NCBI GenBank assembly: GCA_963751665.1
Contig: CAVVVF010000002.1
Span: 1 to 64,000 of the forward strand
DNA length: 64,000 nt
DNA from: AC-69 sp963751665
GTDB taxonomy: Bacteria; Actinomycetota; UBA4738; HRBIN12
Direction of reading: 5' to 3'
The position numbers and the translations under genes are program-made. Numbering within the stretch: position 1 is the first letter of the stretch; each line of letters begins with the position of its first letter. The notes below the pieces were generated by a model. That model made no database searches. It was not told the origin of the DNA and saw nothing but the letters and a program-made list of their open reading frames with translations. Shown here in pieces: positions 29,583 to 38,495 of the stretch.

Positions 29583-30348
29583 CTACAGGCGCTTGGAGGA
29601 GAAAGACAGGATCGAACAGTCCGACCTGGCAACGACCCAGATCACGATGCGGTCGGCCGGCTGGCCCGCTTCGGGACTCTCCAGGTAGACGCCGACGTAG
29701 GCCGGCCGGCCCTGGAACTTGGCCTGGATCAGCCTGACCACCCGGTCCTGGCCGGTGAGGCCGCCCGGCTTCGCCAGGCAGGCCGCGGCGCCCTCGGCCT
29801 GAGCGGCCGACCCGTCCTTGAGCGACGGGGCGAACAGGGTCGTGTCCGAGCCCGCCCGCAGGGCAGAGGAGTCGGCCAGCCGCTCGAGCTTGGTGGCGTC
29901 GTAGTCGGCGTTCGGCTGGAGCTCCAGGGGGGCGGCGCCGGAAAGCGCCGCCTCCACGCCTGGCGCCCGCGTCGGTGCCGCCGCCACGCCACCGCCCCCG
30001 GCCGACTCCGTCCGGGCCTCCCGGCCCAGGCGGGGCAGGGCCACTGCGACCACCGCGACTAGGGCCGCCGCCGCGGCCAGCCCGGCGGCCCATTGCGTCC
30101 TGCCGCCCCAGGAGGGCGATGGGCTCGCGACGTTCGTTCCTTGCCGGCCTCGGCCATCAATGGGCTCGTCACCCCGAACGGGACGGGCACCTCCGGCAGC
30201 TCGCGGAGCATGGTGACCGCCCGGGTCGCCAGCTCGATCTCGTCCCGGCAGGTGGCGCAGGTCGCCAGGTGCGCGTCGACCTCGGCCCGCTCGTCTGTGG
30301 CGAGCGTGCCGTCGACGTAGCCGGAAAGGTGCTCCTCGGGGTGCGTCA
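29583..30348 (-). CDS. Membrane anti-sigma factor with zinc-binding domain, one frameshift
   Basis: ATG 30348 starts THPEEHLSGYVDGTLATDERA, then DAHLATCATCRDEIELA with the His-x3-Cys-x2-Cys zinc anti-sigma motif. A frameshift near 30110-30100 leads into a transmembrane helix (WAAGLAAAAALVAVVAVALP) and an extracellular domain ending VVARSDCSILSFSSKRL. It lies directly behind the ECF sigma gene and corresponds by place to mycobacterial RsmA, the anti-sigma of SigM. It should hold the sigma factor at the membrane. Confidence 0.85.
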
Positions 30349-30940
30349 TCTGGATCTCGCCTCGTCTGACGGTCCCGCCGGCTCCGGACGTTCCCGCTCC
30401 GGACCGCCCTCGGAGGGCCCGGGCGAGCGCCACCCGGCCCCGGTGCAGGCGCGACTTCACCGTGCCCACGGGGATCCCGACGATCGCGGCCACCTCCTCG
30501 TAGGGGAGGTCCTGCACGTCGTGGAGGATCATGACCACCCGGTAGTCCTCCGGGACGGCGAGCAGGGCCCGCTGGACGTCGATCGAGAGGTCGGTGGCGT
30601 CAGCGTGGTCCGGCCACGCCGGCGGCTCGGGCTCGTGATCGTCAACCGTGCTCAGCAGCGGGGTCCGGCTTCGCTTGCGGAGGAGGTCGTAGCAGGTGTT
30701 CACGGTCACCCGGTGCAACCAGGTGGTGAACGCGGCCTCTCCCCGGAACGACGCGAGCTTGCGAAGCGCCATGAGGAACGCGTCCTGGGTGGCGTCGCGA
30801 GCGTCCTCCTCGCGCCCGGTCATCCGCAGGGCCAGGTTGTACACGCGGCGCTCGTGGCGCTCGACGATGATCCCGAACGCGTCGCGATCCCCCTCCACCG
30901 CGCGGCGCACCAGGTCCTCGTCGCGCTCCTCGCTCGGCAT
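30345..30940 (-). CDS. ECF-family RNA polymerase sigma factor (SigM-like place)
   Basis: ATG 30940 overlaps the upstream kinase stop (TGATG). Region 2 reads DAFGIIVERHERRVYNLALRM and DATQDAFLMALRKLASFRGE with FTTWLHRVTVNTCYDLLRK; region 4 has VPEDYRVVMILHDVQDLPYEEVAAIVGIP and GTVKSRLHRGRVAL. As printed, the frame runs without a stop into the anti-sigma gene. A one-base shift near 30415 gives GPSDEARSR followed by TGA overlapping the anti-sigma ATG, the usual arrangement and the end adopted here. Confidence 0.9.
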
Positions 30941-32394
30941 CAGGCCGGTCCCACCACCCGGAACTCGCCCACCTCCGCGCGGTTGCCGTCGTCGGTGGGA
31001 ACTACGGTGGTGATCCACAACAGGACGTACTGCCCGGTCGCGGGCCCGATCGACTCGCGCATGTCGGCGGTGGCGGTGAACATGGCATGGGCGGTCCGGA
31101 CCATGGCGGTCGGGTCGTCCCCCACGACCACCGTGAATCGATATCCCGGATACGGGGTCTGGAGCCGGAAGCCGGTCACGGTCTGTGGGGACCCGAGATC
31201 GAACAGCATCCCGACGCCGGGCTTGTTCAACTTGCCGTCGAAGTAATTCTCGGACTTCCACGCGGTCAGGGGATCGCCGTCCGCCACGAGGGGCATCCCC
31301 GAGTCGTTCTCGTGGCCGTCGCCCGGCGACGGGTCCATCGGGGCGACCGAGTCGAACCGGATGACCCGAGTGGCGGGCCCGGGACTCTCCTCGGCCGGCC
31401 CGAACCGGATGCCGACCGGCCCGCCCAACTGGAGCTTGCCCAGCCACAGCCCCGCCCCCAGGGCGCTGGCGGCGATCAGCACGACCAGGAGCGGCACGGC
31501 GAACCACGTCCGGAACATCGAGAACCGGGAGGGCGGCGGCGCCGGCGCGACGACCGCGGTCTCCCCCAGCCTCGAGCGGCGCGCCGGCGCCGCCGCCCGT
31601 TCCGTCACCACACCAGCCGCGTCGCGGAGCGCGGCCCCGAACTCGTCGGCGCTGGCGAAGCGGGCCTCCGGCTTCGGTGACAGCGCCTTGCTCACCACGT
31701 CGTCCAACTTGCGCGTCACGTCCGGCCGGTGGTCCCGGGGCGACGTCTCCCCGGCGGCCGGCGCCCGGCCGGTGAGGATCTCGTACAGCAGCGCGCCCGC
31801 CGCCCAGACATCGGTTCGAACGTCGGGCGGTGACCCGGCCACCTCATCGGGGGCGATCGGCGCGGGGTGGAGGATCCTCATCGCCTCGTGAGGTGGCATC
31901 GACCGCACCACGGCCTCGCCGAACCCCAGATCGCACACACGGATCGACCCGTCCGAGCACTCGATGACGTTCTCCGGCTTGAGGTCGAGATGTAGGACGC
32001 CGGCTTCGTGGGCGGCGGCGAGCGCTTCGAGCGCGCCGCGCACGAGGCCGGCCCCCCGCGCCACGGGGACGTCGCCGTCACCAGCGATGAGCGCCCGGGC
32101 GGTGTCTCCCTCGGCGTACTCGCGGACGACGAACGCGATGCCGTCGTCCCTCCCGGTGTCGAGGAGCCGCGCCAGGCCTCGGTGCGATGCCAGCGCGACC
32201 ATCCGAAGCTCCTGGTCGAGTCGCTCGGCGAACGCCGGGTCGCCGGCCAGCTCCGGGCTGATCAGCTTCACGACCACTCGACGATCCAGGACGGTGTCGG
32301 TGGCGCTCCAGGACATGCCCGTCCCGCTCTTACCGAGCTCCTGCTCCAGGGCGTACCGTCCGGCGAGCACGGTGGGCGGTTGCTCGGTCCTCAC
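30940..32394 (-). CDS. Membrane Ser/Thr protein kinase with discoidin-like extracellular domain
   Basis: GTG 32394 gives 484 residues, intact. The kinase domain (1-265) has the Lys in RRVVVKLIS, HLDLKPEN in place of HRDLKPEN, and DLGFGEA in place of DFG, so both catalytic Asp are kept but the RD arginine is lost. One transmembrane helix (WFAVPLLVVLIAASALGAGL) leads to an extracellular domain (PLTAWKSENYF, LGSPQTVTGFRLQTPYPGY) like a galactose-binding/discoidin fold. In mycobacteria the matching domains are fused to MurJ (Rv3910) and the kinase is inactive; here it is a separate gene. Confidence 0.88.
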   Translation of the reverse strand: MRTEQPPTVLAGRYALEQELGKSGTGMSWSATDTVLDRRVVVKLISPELAGDPAFAERLDQELRMVALASHRGLARLLDTGRDDGIAFVVREYAEGDTARALIAGDGDVPVARGAGLVRGALEALAAAHEAGVLHLDLKPENVIECSDGSIRVCDLGFGEAVVRSMPPHEAMRILHPAPIAPDEVAGSPPDVRTDVWAAGALLYEILTGRAPAAGETSPRDHRPDVTRKLDDVVSKALSPKPEARFASADEFGAALRDAAGVVTERAAAPARRSRLGETAVVAPAPPPSRFSMFRTWFAVPLLVVLIAASALGAGLWLGKLQLGGPVGIRFGPAEESPGPATRVIRFDSVAPMDPSPGDGHENDSGMPLVADGDPLTAWKSENYFDGKLNKPGVGMLFDLGSPQTVTGFRLQTPYPGYRFTVVVGDDPTAMVRTAHAMFTATADMRESIGPATGQYVLLWITTVVPTDDGNRAEVGEFRVVGPA

Positions 32395-32438
32395 CCGCTG
32401 AGTCTACGTCCCTGCCTCCGGCCGACGGCCGATGGCCC

Positions 32439-32849
32439 TCAGACGGTCGACGGGCCCGAGGTATCCGTGATCTTCGCCCTGGTCAGGGACTCGAGGAAGC
32501 CGATCCGGCCGGCGATCAAGGTCGAGGCTGTCTTCACCACGACGATGGTCACCCTGCCGGTCTGCGCTTCGATCGAGAAGCCGTCCTTGGCGGGGATCCG
32601 GGCTCCGGGCGCGTCCTCGTTCACCAGCTCCGCGGCGGCCTGGTAGGCCTGGTTGCGGTCCCCGGTCTGCTTGAAGACGTTGGCCGCTTCCCGCGCCGCG
32701 TCGGATGCGGCCTCCGTGACCTTGTACCTAGTCAGGGCGATCGAACCGGCGTCGAAGGCGGCCACGACGAAGACCGCCAGGAAGACGAGCCACAGGATCG
32801 CGATTTTGCCCACGAGCCCGCGCTCGTCCTTGAGCTCTGCCGTCCTCAT
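32439..32849 (-). CDS. TadE-like small membrane protein
   Basis: ATG 32849 overlaps the murJ stop as ATGA; 136 residues. It has an N-terminal basic stretch, one hydrophobic helix (GKIAILWLVFLAVFVVAAFD) and the pilin-like follow-up LTRYKVTEAASDAAREAANV, the pattern of TadE/TadG or pseudopilin-type proteins. No other Tad genes are near except an orphan PilT ATPase 6 kb away. Its place between MurJ and the kinase, where mycobacteria have a fusion, is notable. Function unknown. Confidence 0.65.
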   Translation of the reverse strand: MRTAELKDERGLVGKIAILWLVFLAVFVVAAFDAGSIALTRYKVTEAASDAAREAANVFKQTGDRNQAYQAAAELVNEDAPGARIPAKDGFSIEAQTGRVTIVVVKTASTLIAGRIGFLESLTRAKITDTSGPSTV

Positions 32850-34528
32850 CTGTGCCACCTCGCTGCGACCTGCCTCCGCACTACATCGACCTCGTCCACG
32901 CGCAACATGAGGGCCGCCGCCACGAAGGCGAGGATCCCGGCCGCCACCGCCCCCAAGACCTGGGTGGCCTGCCCGCCGAGCGTTTCGGTACCGACCCATC
33001 CCCCGATCGCCCTCGCCACCGCCCACGCCACCGCCGCGGTGATCCCGCCGGCGAGGAACGTCCGGGACAGCCCGGAGACGATCCGCCTGCCGTCGATCCC
33101 GCCCAGACGGCGCCGGATCATGACCACGAGCGCGATGGAGCCGAAGGTGTAGGCGGTGGCGTGTCCCAGCGCGAGGCCTCTGACCCCCATGCCCAGGGCC
33201 AGGACGAACAGCAGGTCGACCAGGACGTTCAGGCCGACGGCCGCGATGTTGACGAGCGCCGGCGTCCGGGTGTCCTGCATCGAGTAGTACGCCCGCAGCA
33301 GGAGCTGGAACGTGGAGAACGAGAACAGGCCGAGCGAGAAGAACACCAGGATGCCGGCGACGAGGTCGGTGCTCCTCGGGCCGGCCACCCCGTGTTGGAG
33401 CAGGAGGCGCACGATGGGGACGGCGAGCACCAGGTAGCCGAGCGCGGCCGGCACGACGATCACGGCGGTCCACCGGATCCCCCGGGCCAGGAGCTCGCGG
33501 AAGGCCTGCCGATCGCCGTCCACCCATCGTGACGACATGGCCGGGAGGAGCGCGGTGAACACCGAGACGACGAAGATGGCGTGCGGCAGCTGGAACAGCA
33601 TGAACGCGGCCGCGTACGCCGTGTATCCTCCCTTCACCCGAGCCGCGAGGATCAGGACCACCAGGTACCCCAGCTGGTTGGCCACGACGTACACGACCAC
33701 CCACTTGGCCAAGTGGGCGATGCGGACCACGGCCTCGTCTCGCCATCCCCGCCGCCACCGGAACCGGAACCCCAGGCGGCGGAGCGACGGCCACAGCGCG
33801 ACGGTCATCGCCACCACGCCGAGGGTCGTGCCGATGGCGAGGACCAGCTTCTGCGGTCCCGTGGCCAGCACGGCCTGCCCGGGGTGGGACATCCCGGTGA
33901 AGGTCAGGAACGTGGCGATGACGATGAGGTTGTTCAGGATGGGCGCGAACATGGGCACGGCGAACCGCCGGTGCGCGTTCAGCAGGCCCGTCGCCACCGC
34001 GCCGATCCCGTAGAACACGATCTGCGGCATGAACCAGCGCAGGAAGAAGGAGGCCAGCTCCTCCACGACCTCTCGCTGTCCCTCCGGCACTCCCACGGTG
34101 TAGAGGCGGATGATCCACGGCGCGAGCACGATGCCCAGGACGCAGATGATCGAGAGGGAGATGGCGGCGATGCTCAGCACCCGCCGGGCCACGTCCCACG
34201 CCGCGTCGCGTCCCCGGGACTGGAGCCACTGCACGAAGACCGGTACGAAGACCGACGACAGGATCCCTCCGAGCGCCAGCTCGTAGACGATGTTCGGCGT
34301 GATGTTGGCGATGTTGTACGCATCGGCCAGCCGGGTCTCGGCGATCCCCAGGGCGTAGGCCATGGCCGACAGGCGAAGGAACCCGGTCAGTCGAGAGAGC
34401 GCGGTGCCCACCGACATCACCGCGGTGTTGCGAACGAACGCCGCCTGCGAGTCCTCCGGGGGGAGGTCGACGCCTTCGGGCGTGTCCGGCGTCACGAGGT
34501 CCGACGTGGCACGAACCTCCGGGCCCAT
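32846..34528 (-). CDS. murJ: Lipid II flippase MurJ (MviN)
   Basis: The protein has 560 residues from ATG 34528, which overlaps the DUF6049-like gene by 37 bases. It starts its first helix region with FVRNTAVMSVGTALSRLTGFLR, then IANITPNIVYELALGGILSS, VFVPVFVQWL, and about 14 membrane segments (for example LGYLVVLILAARVKGGY, FSFSTFQLLLRAYYSMQDTR). MurJ flips lipid II across the membrane for peptidoglycan synthesis. The cytoplasmic kinase domain fused to it in mycobacteria is encoded separately downstream. Confidence 0.95.
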   Translation of the reverse strand: MGPEVRATSDLVTPDTPEGVDLPPEDSQAAFVRNTAVMSVGTALSRLTGFLRLSAMAYALGIAETRLADAYNIANITPNIVYELALGGILSSVFVPVFVQWLQSRGRDAAWDVARRVLSIAAISLSIICVLGIVLAPWIIRLYTVGVPEGQREVVEELASFFLRWFMPQIVFYGIGAVATGLLNAHRRFAVPMFAPILNNLIVIATFLTFTGMSHPGQAVLATGPQKLVLAIGTTLGVVAMTVALWPSLRRLGFRFRWRRGWRDEAVVRIAHLAKWVVVYVVANQLGYLVVLILAARVKGGYTAYAAAFMLFQLPHAIFVVSVFTALLPAMSSRWVDGDRQAFRELLARGIRWTAVIVVPAALGYLVLAVPIVRLLLQHGVAGPRSTDLVAGILVFFSLGLFSFSTFQLLLRAYYSMQDTRTPALVNIAAVGLNVLVDLLFVLALGMGVRGLALGHATAYTFGSIALVVMIRRRLGGIDGRRIVSGLSRTFLAGGITAAVAWAVARAIGGWVGTETLGGQATQVLGAVAAGILAFVAAALMLRVDEVDVVRRQVAARWHR

Positions 34529-36513
34529 ACCAGTAACGCCAGCAGCGCCGCACCGATCGTGATGAGCAGCGCGAACCGGTTGTAGGCGGTGGACCGCACG
34601 ATCAGCGTGTCCTTGCTGATGACCCGCCCGGACGGCGAGGTCACCTCCACGTCCACCGGGAACCGTCCGGTCGTGTTCAGCTCGACGTCGAAGTTGACCG
34701 TCTGGGTCGAATCGGCCCTCAGCACCATCGAGGACTGGGGTGTCCCGCTGAGATGCGGCGAGACCAGCCGCACCGACACGCGGAGCGGTTCCTGGTTGCC
34801 GTTCGTGAGGCGGATGGGGATCCCGGTGCCCGAGCTCGACGTGAGCGTGATGGGCTGGGTCGTATCGGGCCGGACCGCCCCGAAGACCGATCCGATCTGC
34901 TCGCGGGCGGACCCCACGAACGAGAACCCCGCGGTCTGATCGACCAGGAACTGTCCCGATTCCGCCAGCAGCAGCATGGTGTCGAGCCGGTCCGGCTCGA
35001 CGCTCTTGTCGACGAGCATCGAGCGATAGGTCTCGATCCGCCTGCGGGTCTGCTTGATGGTGTCGACGTAGGTGCGGGAAAACGTCACGGGGATGGTGGC
35101 GGCGAGCGCTGTCTCGGAGGTGGGCGGGAAGGCCTCGGCCATCGCGGAGGCCGTGGACTTTCGGAGCCAAGGAGCGCTCGCTATCCCACGCACGAGCTGA
35201 CCGAAGAACGCCCCGGAGGGATCGAAGTCCTCGGGGAAGGTGACGGCGATCCCGCGGTCGAGCCCAGGCAGTTCGAGCCAGATGGCGGCCAGCTCGCCCA
35301 GGACCGCCTGCGCGGCTCGAACCGGATCCTGGGCGACGAGCTCGGATCTCAGCATGGCACCCACGTTCGGATCGGAGACGAGCGCGGTGACCGGTCCCGA
35401 GGAGGTGGAGAGCAAGGTGGTCGAGGGTGGGGCGAACCCCAGTGGCTGGCTCGCCGGCGGGGCCGTCGCGGGATCGACGATCAACAGCCGGACCCCGCGC
35501 GCCGCCACATGGTCCAAGCTCGCGGGATCCAGGGCCGAGCCCGGCGGTCGAAGGAGGCCCGGGTCGGGGAGCCGGCCCAGGACCGTGGCCACGCTGTCCC
35601 GGCCTCGTTCGAGCTGCGCGGTGAGGTCCGGCGACAGCCCGCCGAAGGAGAGGGAAGGAAGGTTGGGCGCGGCGAACGGGAGCGCCGAGAGCTCCACCTC
35701 GGGCGCGCCCACGATCTGCCGCAGGTTCACGAGGGCCTGCGCCGCGGCGGCCGCACCGCCCGTGCCGGCCTTGACCTGCCGGCGCTCGCCGGCGTCGATC
35801 ACCGCGTAGCCGGCCCGCATCCGCTCCAGGTCGGCGAGCAGCACCGGGGAGACCGCGACGTCGATCGGGGTCTGCGCCCGGTCCTCGGTCATGGCCAGCA
35901 GCGCGCGGATCTCCCCCGCCAGCCGTCCGCCCTGCGCGAGGTCCTGCTCCAGGGCGGGGGAGATGAAGACGCCGTTCGGGTCGAACGACACCGGCTCGTG
36001 CAGGACGAACGTCCAAGCCACCCGAAGCGGCGTCTGGGGCCGCCGCACCAGGAAGATCACCGGGGTCCGGAGGGCGGCGAGCGAGGTGAATCCGGTCCGA
36101 AGGTCGATCTTCAACGGGTAGATCAGCGACTCTGTCGTGCTGATCCCGTCGGATTCGAGCGTGAGACGGACGGTGAACATGCGGGATCCGCCGGGCTCGA
36201 TCGTCCCCTCCTGGACGATGGTGTCTCCCCCGATGGCCACCGCGTTCTCGGGATCGGTGGTCAGCGACTCCTCGAAGTCGGTGCGCGTGAACACCGGCTG
36301 CCACAGCGTCCATCCGATCGACAGGTCCGTCAGGGACTGGTCGCTCAGGTTCTGGGCCCGGACCTTGACCTCGAGCGTTCGATCGCTCGTGGAGTTCCAC
36401 GGGGTCTGACCGACCAGCGTCAGGCGGACGGCGGGCTCCTGCGCCCGCAGCTGCGGGACGGGGAGTAGGAGCAGCGCGAAGGCGACGAGGAGGAGCCCGG
36501 CGAAGCGGCGCAT
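34492..36513 (-). CDS. Secreted membrane-anchored DUF6049-like protein
   Basis: ATG 36513 gives 673 residues with a signal peptide (MRRFAGLLLVAFALLLLPVP), a large extracellular part with beta-rich ends (RTLEVKVRAQNLSDQSLTDL; TTGRFPVDVEVTSPSGRVIS) and a C-terminal transmembrane helix (FALLITIGAALLALLVWARR). The layout and the place between the Nudix gene and MurJ match mycobacterial Rv3909, the DUF6049 family. Its role is unknown; coupling to MurJ suggests wall synthesis. Confidence 0.8.
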   Translation of the reverse strand: MRRFAGLLLVAFALLLLPVPQLRAQEPAVRLTLVGQTPWNSTSDRTLEVKVRAQNLSDQSLTDLSIGWTLWQPVFTRTDFEESLTTDPENAVAIGGDTIVQEGTIEPGGSRMFTVRLTLESDGISTTESLIYPLKIDLRTGFTSLAALRTPVIFLVRRPQTPLRVAWTFVLHEPVSFDPNGVFISPALEQDLAQGGRLAGEIRALLAMTEDRAQTPIDVAVSPVLLADLERMRAGYAVIDAGERRQVKAGTGGAAAAAQALVNLRQIVGAPEVELSALPFAAPNLPSLSFGGLSPDLTAQLERGRDSVATVLGRLPDPGLLRPPGSALDPASLDHVAARGVRLLIVDPATAPPASQPLGFAPPSTTLLSTSSGPVTALVSDPNVGAMLRSELVAQDPVRAAQAVLGELAAIWLELPGLDRGIAVTFPEDFDPSGAFFGQLVRGIASAPWLRKSTASAMAEAFPPTSETALAATIPVTFSRTYVDTIKQTRRRIETYRSMLVDKSVEPDRLDTMLLLAESGQFLVDQTAGFSFVGSAREQIGSVFGAVRPDTTQPITLTSSSGTGIPIRLTNGNQEPLRVSVRLVSPHLSGTPQSSMVLRADSTQTVNFDVELNTTGRFPVDVEVTSPSGRVISKDTLIVRSTAYNRFALLITIGAALLALLVWARRFVPRRTS

Positions 36514-36529
36514 GGTCGGCGGGCCCATC

Positions 36530-37308
36530 CTACCCGGGGCCCCCTACCAGGGACGCCAGCTCCCGCACGCCGTAGAGGACCGAGATGGCCAGCAGGACCG
36601 TGCCGACGGCCACCCGGAGCGTCCCCTCCTTTGCGCCGAGCGCGATCTTCGCCCCCACCCTCGCGCCGGGGACCACGCCGGCGGTGAGGACGAGGAAGAT
36701 CGTCCAGTCGATGTGCCCCAGCACGGCATGCACGATCGTCCCGGGGACGACGAGGGCGGAGATCGTCACCAGCGAGGTACCCAGGGCTCGCTTGAGCGGC
36801 ATGCCGATGAACGTGGTGAAGGCGGGGACCATGATGACTCCGCCGCCGATGCCGAGCAGGCCGGAGACGAACCCCGCGACCAGGCCGATGGCCGCGTACT
36901 TCCACCCCGGCGTCATCCCCGGCTCCCACGGGGCCTTCGGCTCGTCGGCCCCTGATCACCTCGACCCCCGTCCAGCCGATCAGGACCGAGGTGATGACCA
37001 GGAGCAGGTGGGCGTTCACCACCTCGGTGAGGCGCCGCGCCGGCGATGGCCCCCACGATCCCCGGTCCGACCGCCCACCGGAAGGCCCGATAGCTCACCT
37101 CGCCGGCCCGTCCGTAGGTGAACGCACCGACCACCGAGGTGGGGAACATCACGGGGAGCGGCGTGGCGACGGCCTGGATGGCCGTTCCCCCCAGCAGGAC
37201 GTTGATCGCCGGTGTGGTCACGGTCCCGCCGCCCACCCCGAACAGGCCCGAGCCCATGCCGGCCACGAACCCGACGAGCACGCCGACGACCACCTGCAGC
37301 GGCGTCAT
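36530..37308 (-). CDS. TauE/SafE-family anion permease, frameshifted
   Basis: ATG 37308 overlaps the Nudix stop (ATGA). The first half reads VVVGVLVGFVAGMGSGLFG with GGGTVTTPAI and MFPTSVVGAFTYGRAG; the second half reads AAIGLVAGFVSGLLGIGGG, VIMVPAFTTFIGMPLKRALG and HAVLGHIDWTIFLVL. Two homologous halves of this kind are typical of the TauE/SafE sulfite-sulfonate exporters. Indels near 37035 and 36945 break the middle. The substrate is not predictable. Confidence 0.85.
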
Positions 37309-37754
37309 GCCAGGCGCTCGGCGGCGCGCTGTAGCACCTCGCGCTCTCCCTTGTACGTCGCGCGACGGAGGGCAACCGAGAGCGGGAACCACTGCACGTC
37401 CTCCATCTCGTGGTCGTGCAGCGAGACGTCGCCCCCCGTCGCGCGCATCAGGAAGAAGTGGACGGCCTTTCGGACCCGAACGCCCTCCCAGATGTAGAAG
37501 TAGCGGATGTCTCCGAGCGAGGCCTCGACCTCCGCCTCGAGGCCGGTCTCCTCGCGGACCTCACGGACGGCCGCCTCTTCCGGCGTCTCCTCCGGCTCGA
37601 TCAGGCCCTTGGGCAGGCCCCACGCCAGATCGCCGCGACGCGTTCGTCGGGCTGCCAGGACGATCTCGACGCCGTCGTCCGAACGACGGTAGACGACGCC
37701 GCCGGCGGAGACCTCGCTTCGGCTGTTCACGGGTGGCGTCGTCGTCGGTCCCAC
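37305..37754 (-). CDS. Nudix hydrolase (MutT4-like place)
   Basis: GTG 37754 gives 149 residues, intact. The Nudix box GLIEPEETPEEAAVREVREE plus TGLEAE fits GX5EX7REUXEEXGU. It starts EVSAGGVVYRRSDDGVEIVL and ends with FPLSVALRRATYKGEREVL. Its place upstream of the DUF6049-like gene matches mycobacterial MutT4 (Rv3908). It likely hydrolyses a nucleoside diphosphate derivative. It is divergent from the DedA gene. Confidence 0.92.
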   Translation of the reverse strand: MGPTTTPPVNSRSEVSAGGVVYRRSDDGVEIVLAARRTRRGDLAWGLPKGLIEPEETPEEAAVREVREETGLEAEVEASLGDIRYFYIWEGVRVRKAVHFFLMRATGGDVSLHDHEMEDVQWFPLSVALRRATYKGEREVLQRAAERLA

Positions 37755-37767
37755 CCATGGCCGAACC

Positions 37768-37773
37768 TATACT
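37768..37773 (+). promoter_or_regulatory. -10 box of the dedA promoter, likely leaderless
   Basis: TATACT at 37768-37773 lies eight bases before the GTG start of the DedA gene, so transcription would begin at or next to the start codon. No good -35 is seen. Confidence 0.45.
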
Positions 37774-37781
37774 GGCCCCCC

Positions 37782-38489
37782 GTGGTCGATCGCATCATCG
37801 AATTCCTCCGTCCGTACCTCTCCGCGCCCTGGGGCTACTTCATCGTGGGCGCGGCCACGTTCCTCGAGAACTCCGTGGGGGCGGGGGTTATCGTCCCGGG
37901 CGAGACCCTCGTCATCATCGGCGGATTCTATGCGCGCCTCGGGGAACTCTCCCTTGTGTGGGTGGCGGTCGCGGCGTGCGTCGGCGCCGTGCTCGGGGAC
38001 AACGTCGGCTACCTGATCGGCCGGCGGTTCGGGCGGGGATTCCTGAATCGCCACGGCCACAGGCTGTTCATCACCCCCGAGCGCCTGGAGCGGGCGGACC
38101 GCTACTACCGGACCCACGGAGGCAAGACCGTGTTCCTGGGCCGGTTCATCCCGTTCGTGCGGAGCGTGGGGTTCATCCTGGCCGGCGTGGCCCACATGCG
38201 GTGGCGCCGGTTCCTGCTGTACGACCTGGCCGGCTCGGTGGTGTGGGGGATCGGGAACGCTGTTCTCGGGTACCTCATCGGCGCCTCGTACGAGCGGTGG
38301 AAGGGGTATCTCACGCCCATCGGGCTCGGCATCCTGGTGCTCCTGCTCGCCTTCATCTTGTGGACAAGGTGGCGGGGTCGGCGCCGGGAGGCCAGGCGCG
38401 AGGCGGCCGAGCTCCGGGAGGCCGGCGAGGTAACGGGGCCTGACGCCTCCTTCGACCTCAAGGTGGAGGGAGGCACGGCCGACGACTGA
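37782..38489 (+). CDS. DedA-family membrane protein
   Basis: GTG 37782 gives 235 residues, intact. It has the DedA core: FLENSVGAGVIVPGETLVIIGGFY in two overlapping parts, GAVLGDNVGYLIGRRFGRGF, TVFLGRFIPFVRSVGFILAG and MRWRRFLLYDLAGSVVW, with the F-x-R-x-x-P-x-x-R motif. DedA proteins move polyprenyl phosphate or other lipids across the membrane. A charged C-terminal tail of 50 residues follows. pilT begins six bases after its stop. Confidence 0.92.
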   Translation: MVDRIIEFLRPYLSAPWGYFIVGAATFLENSVGAGVIVPGETLVIIGGFYARLGELSLVWVAVAACVGAVLGDNVGYLIGRRFGRGFLNRHGHRLFITPERLERADRYYRTHGGKTVFLGRFIPFVRSVGFILAGVAHMRWRRFLLYDLAGSVVWGIGNAVLGYLIGASYERWKGYLTPIGLGILVLLLAFILWTRWRGRRREARREAAELREAGEVTGPDASFDLKVEGGTADD

Positions 38490-38495
38490 TTCGGG

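Noticed and set aside
32846..36400. A frame of 1,184 codons joining MurJ to upstream sequence
   Set aside because: The upstream part is a shadow of the intact DUF6049-like gene; MurJ starts at 34,528.
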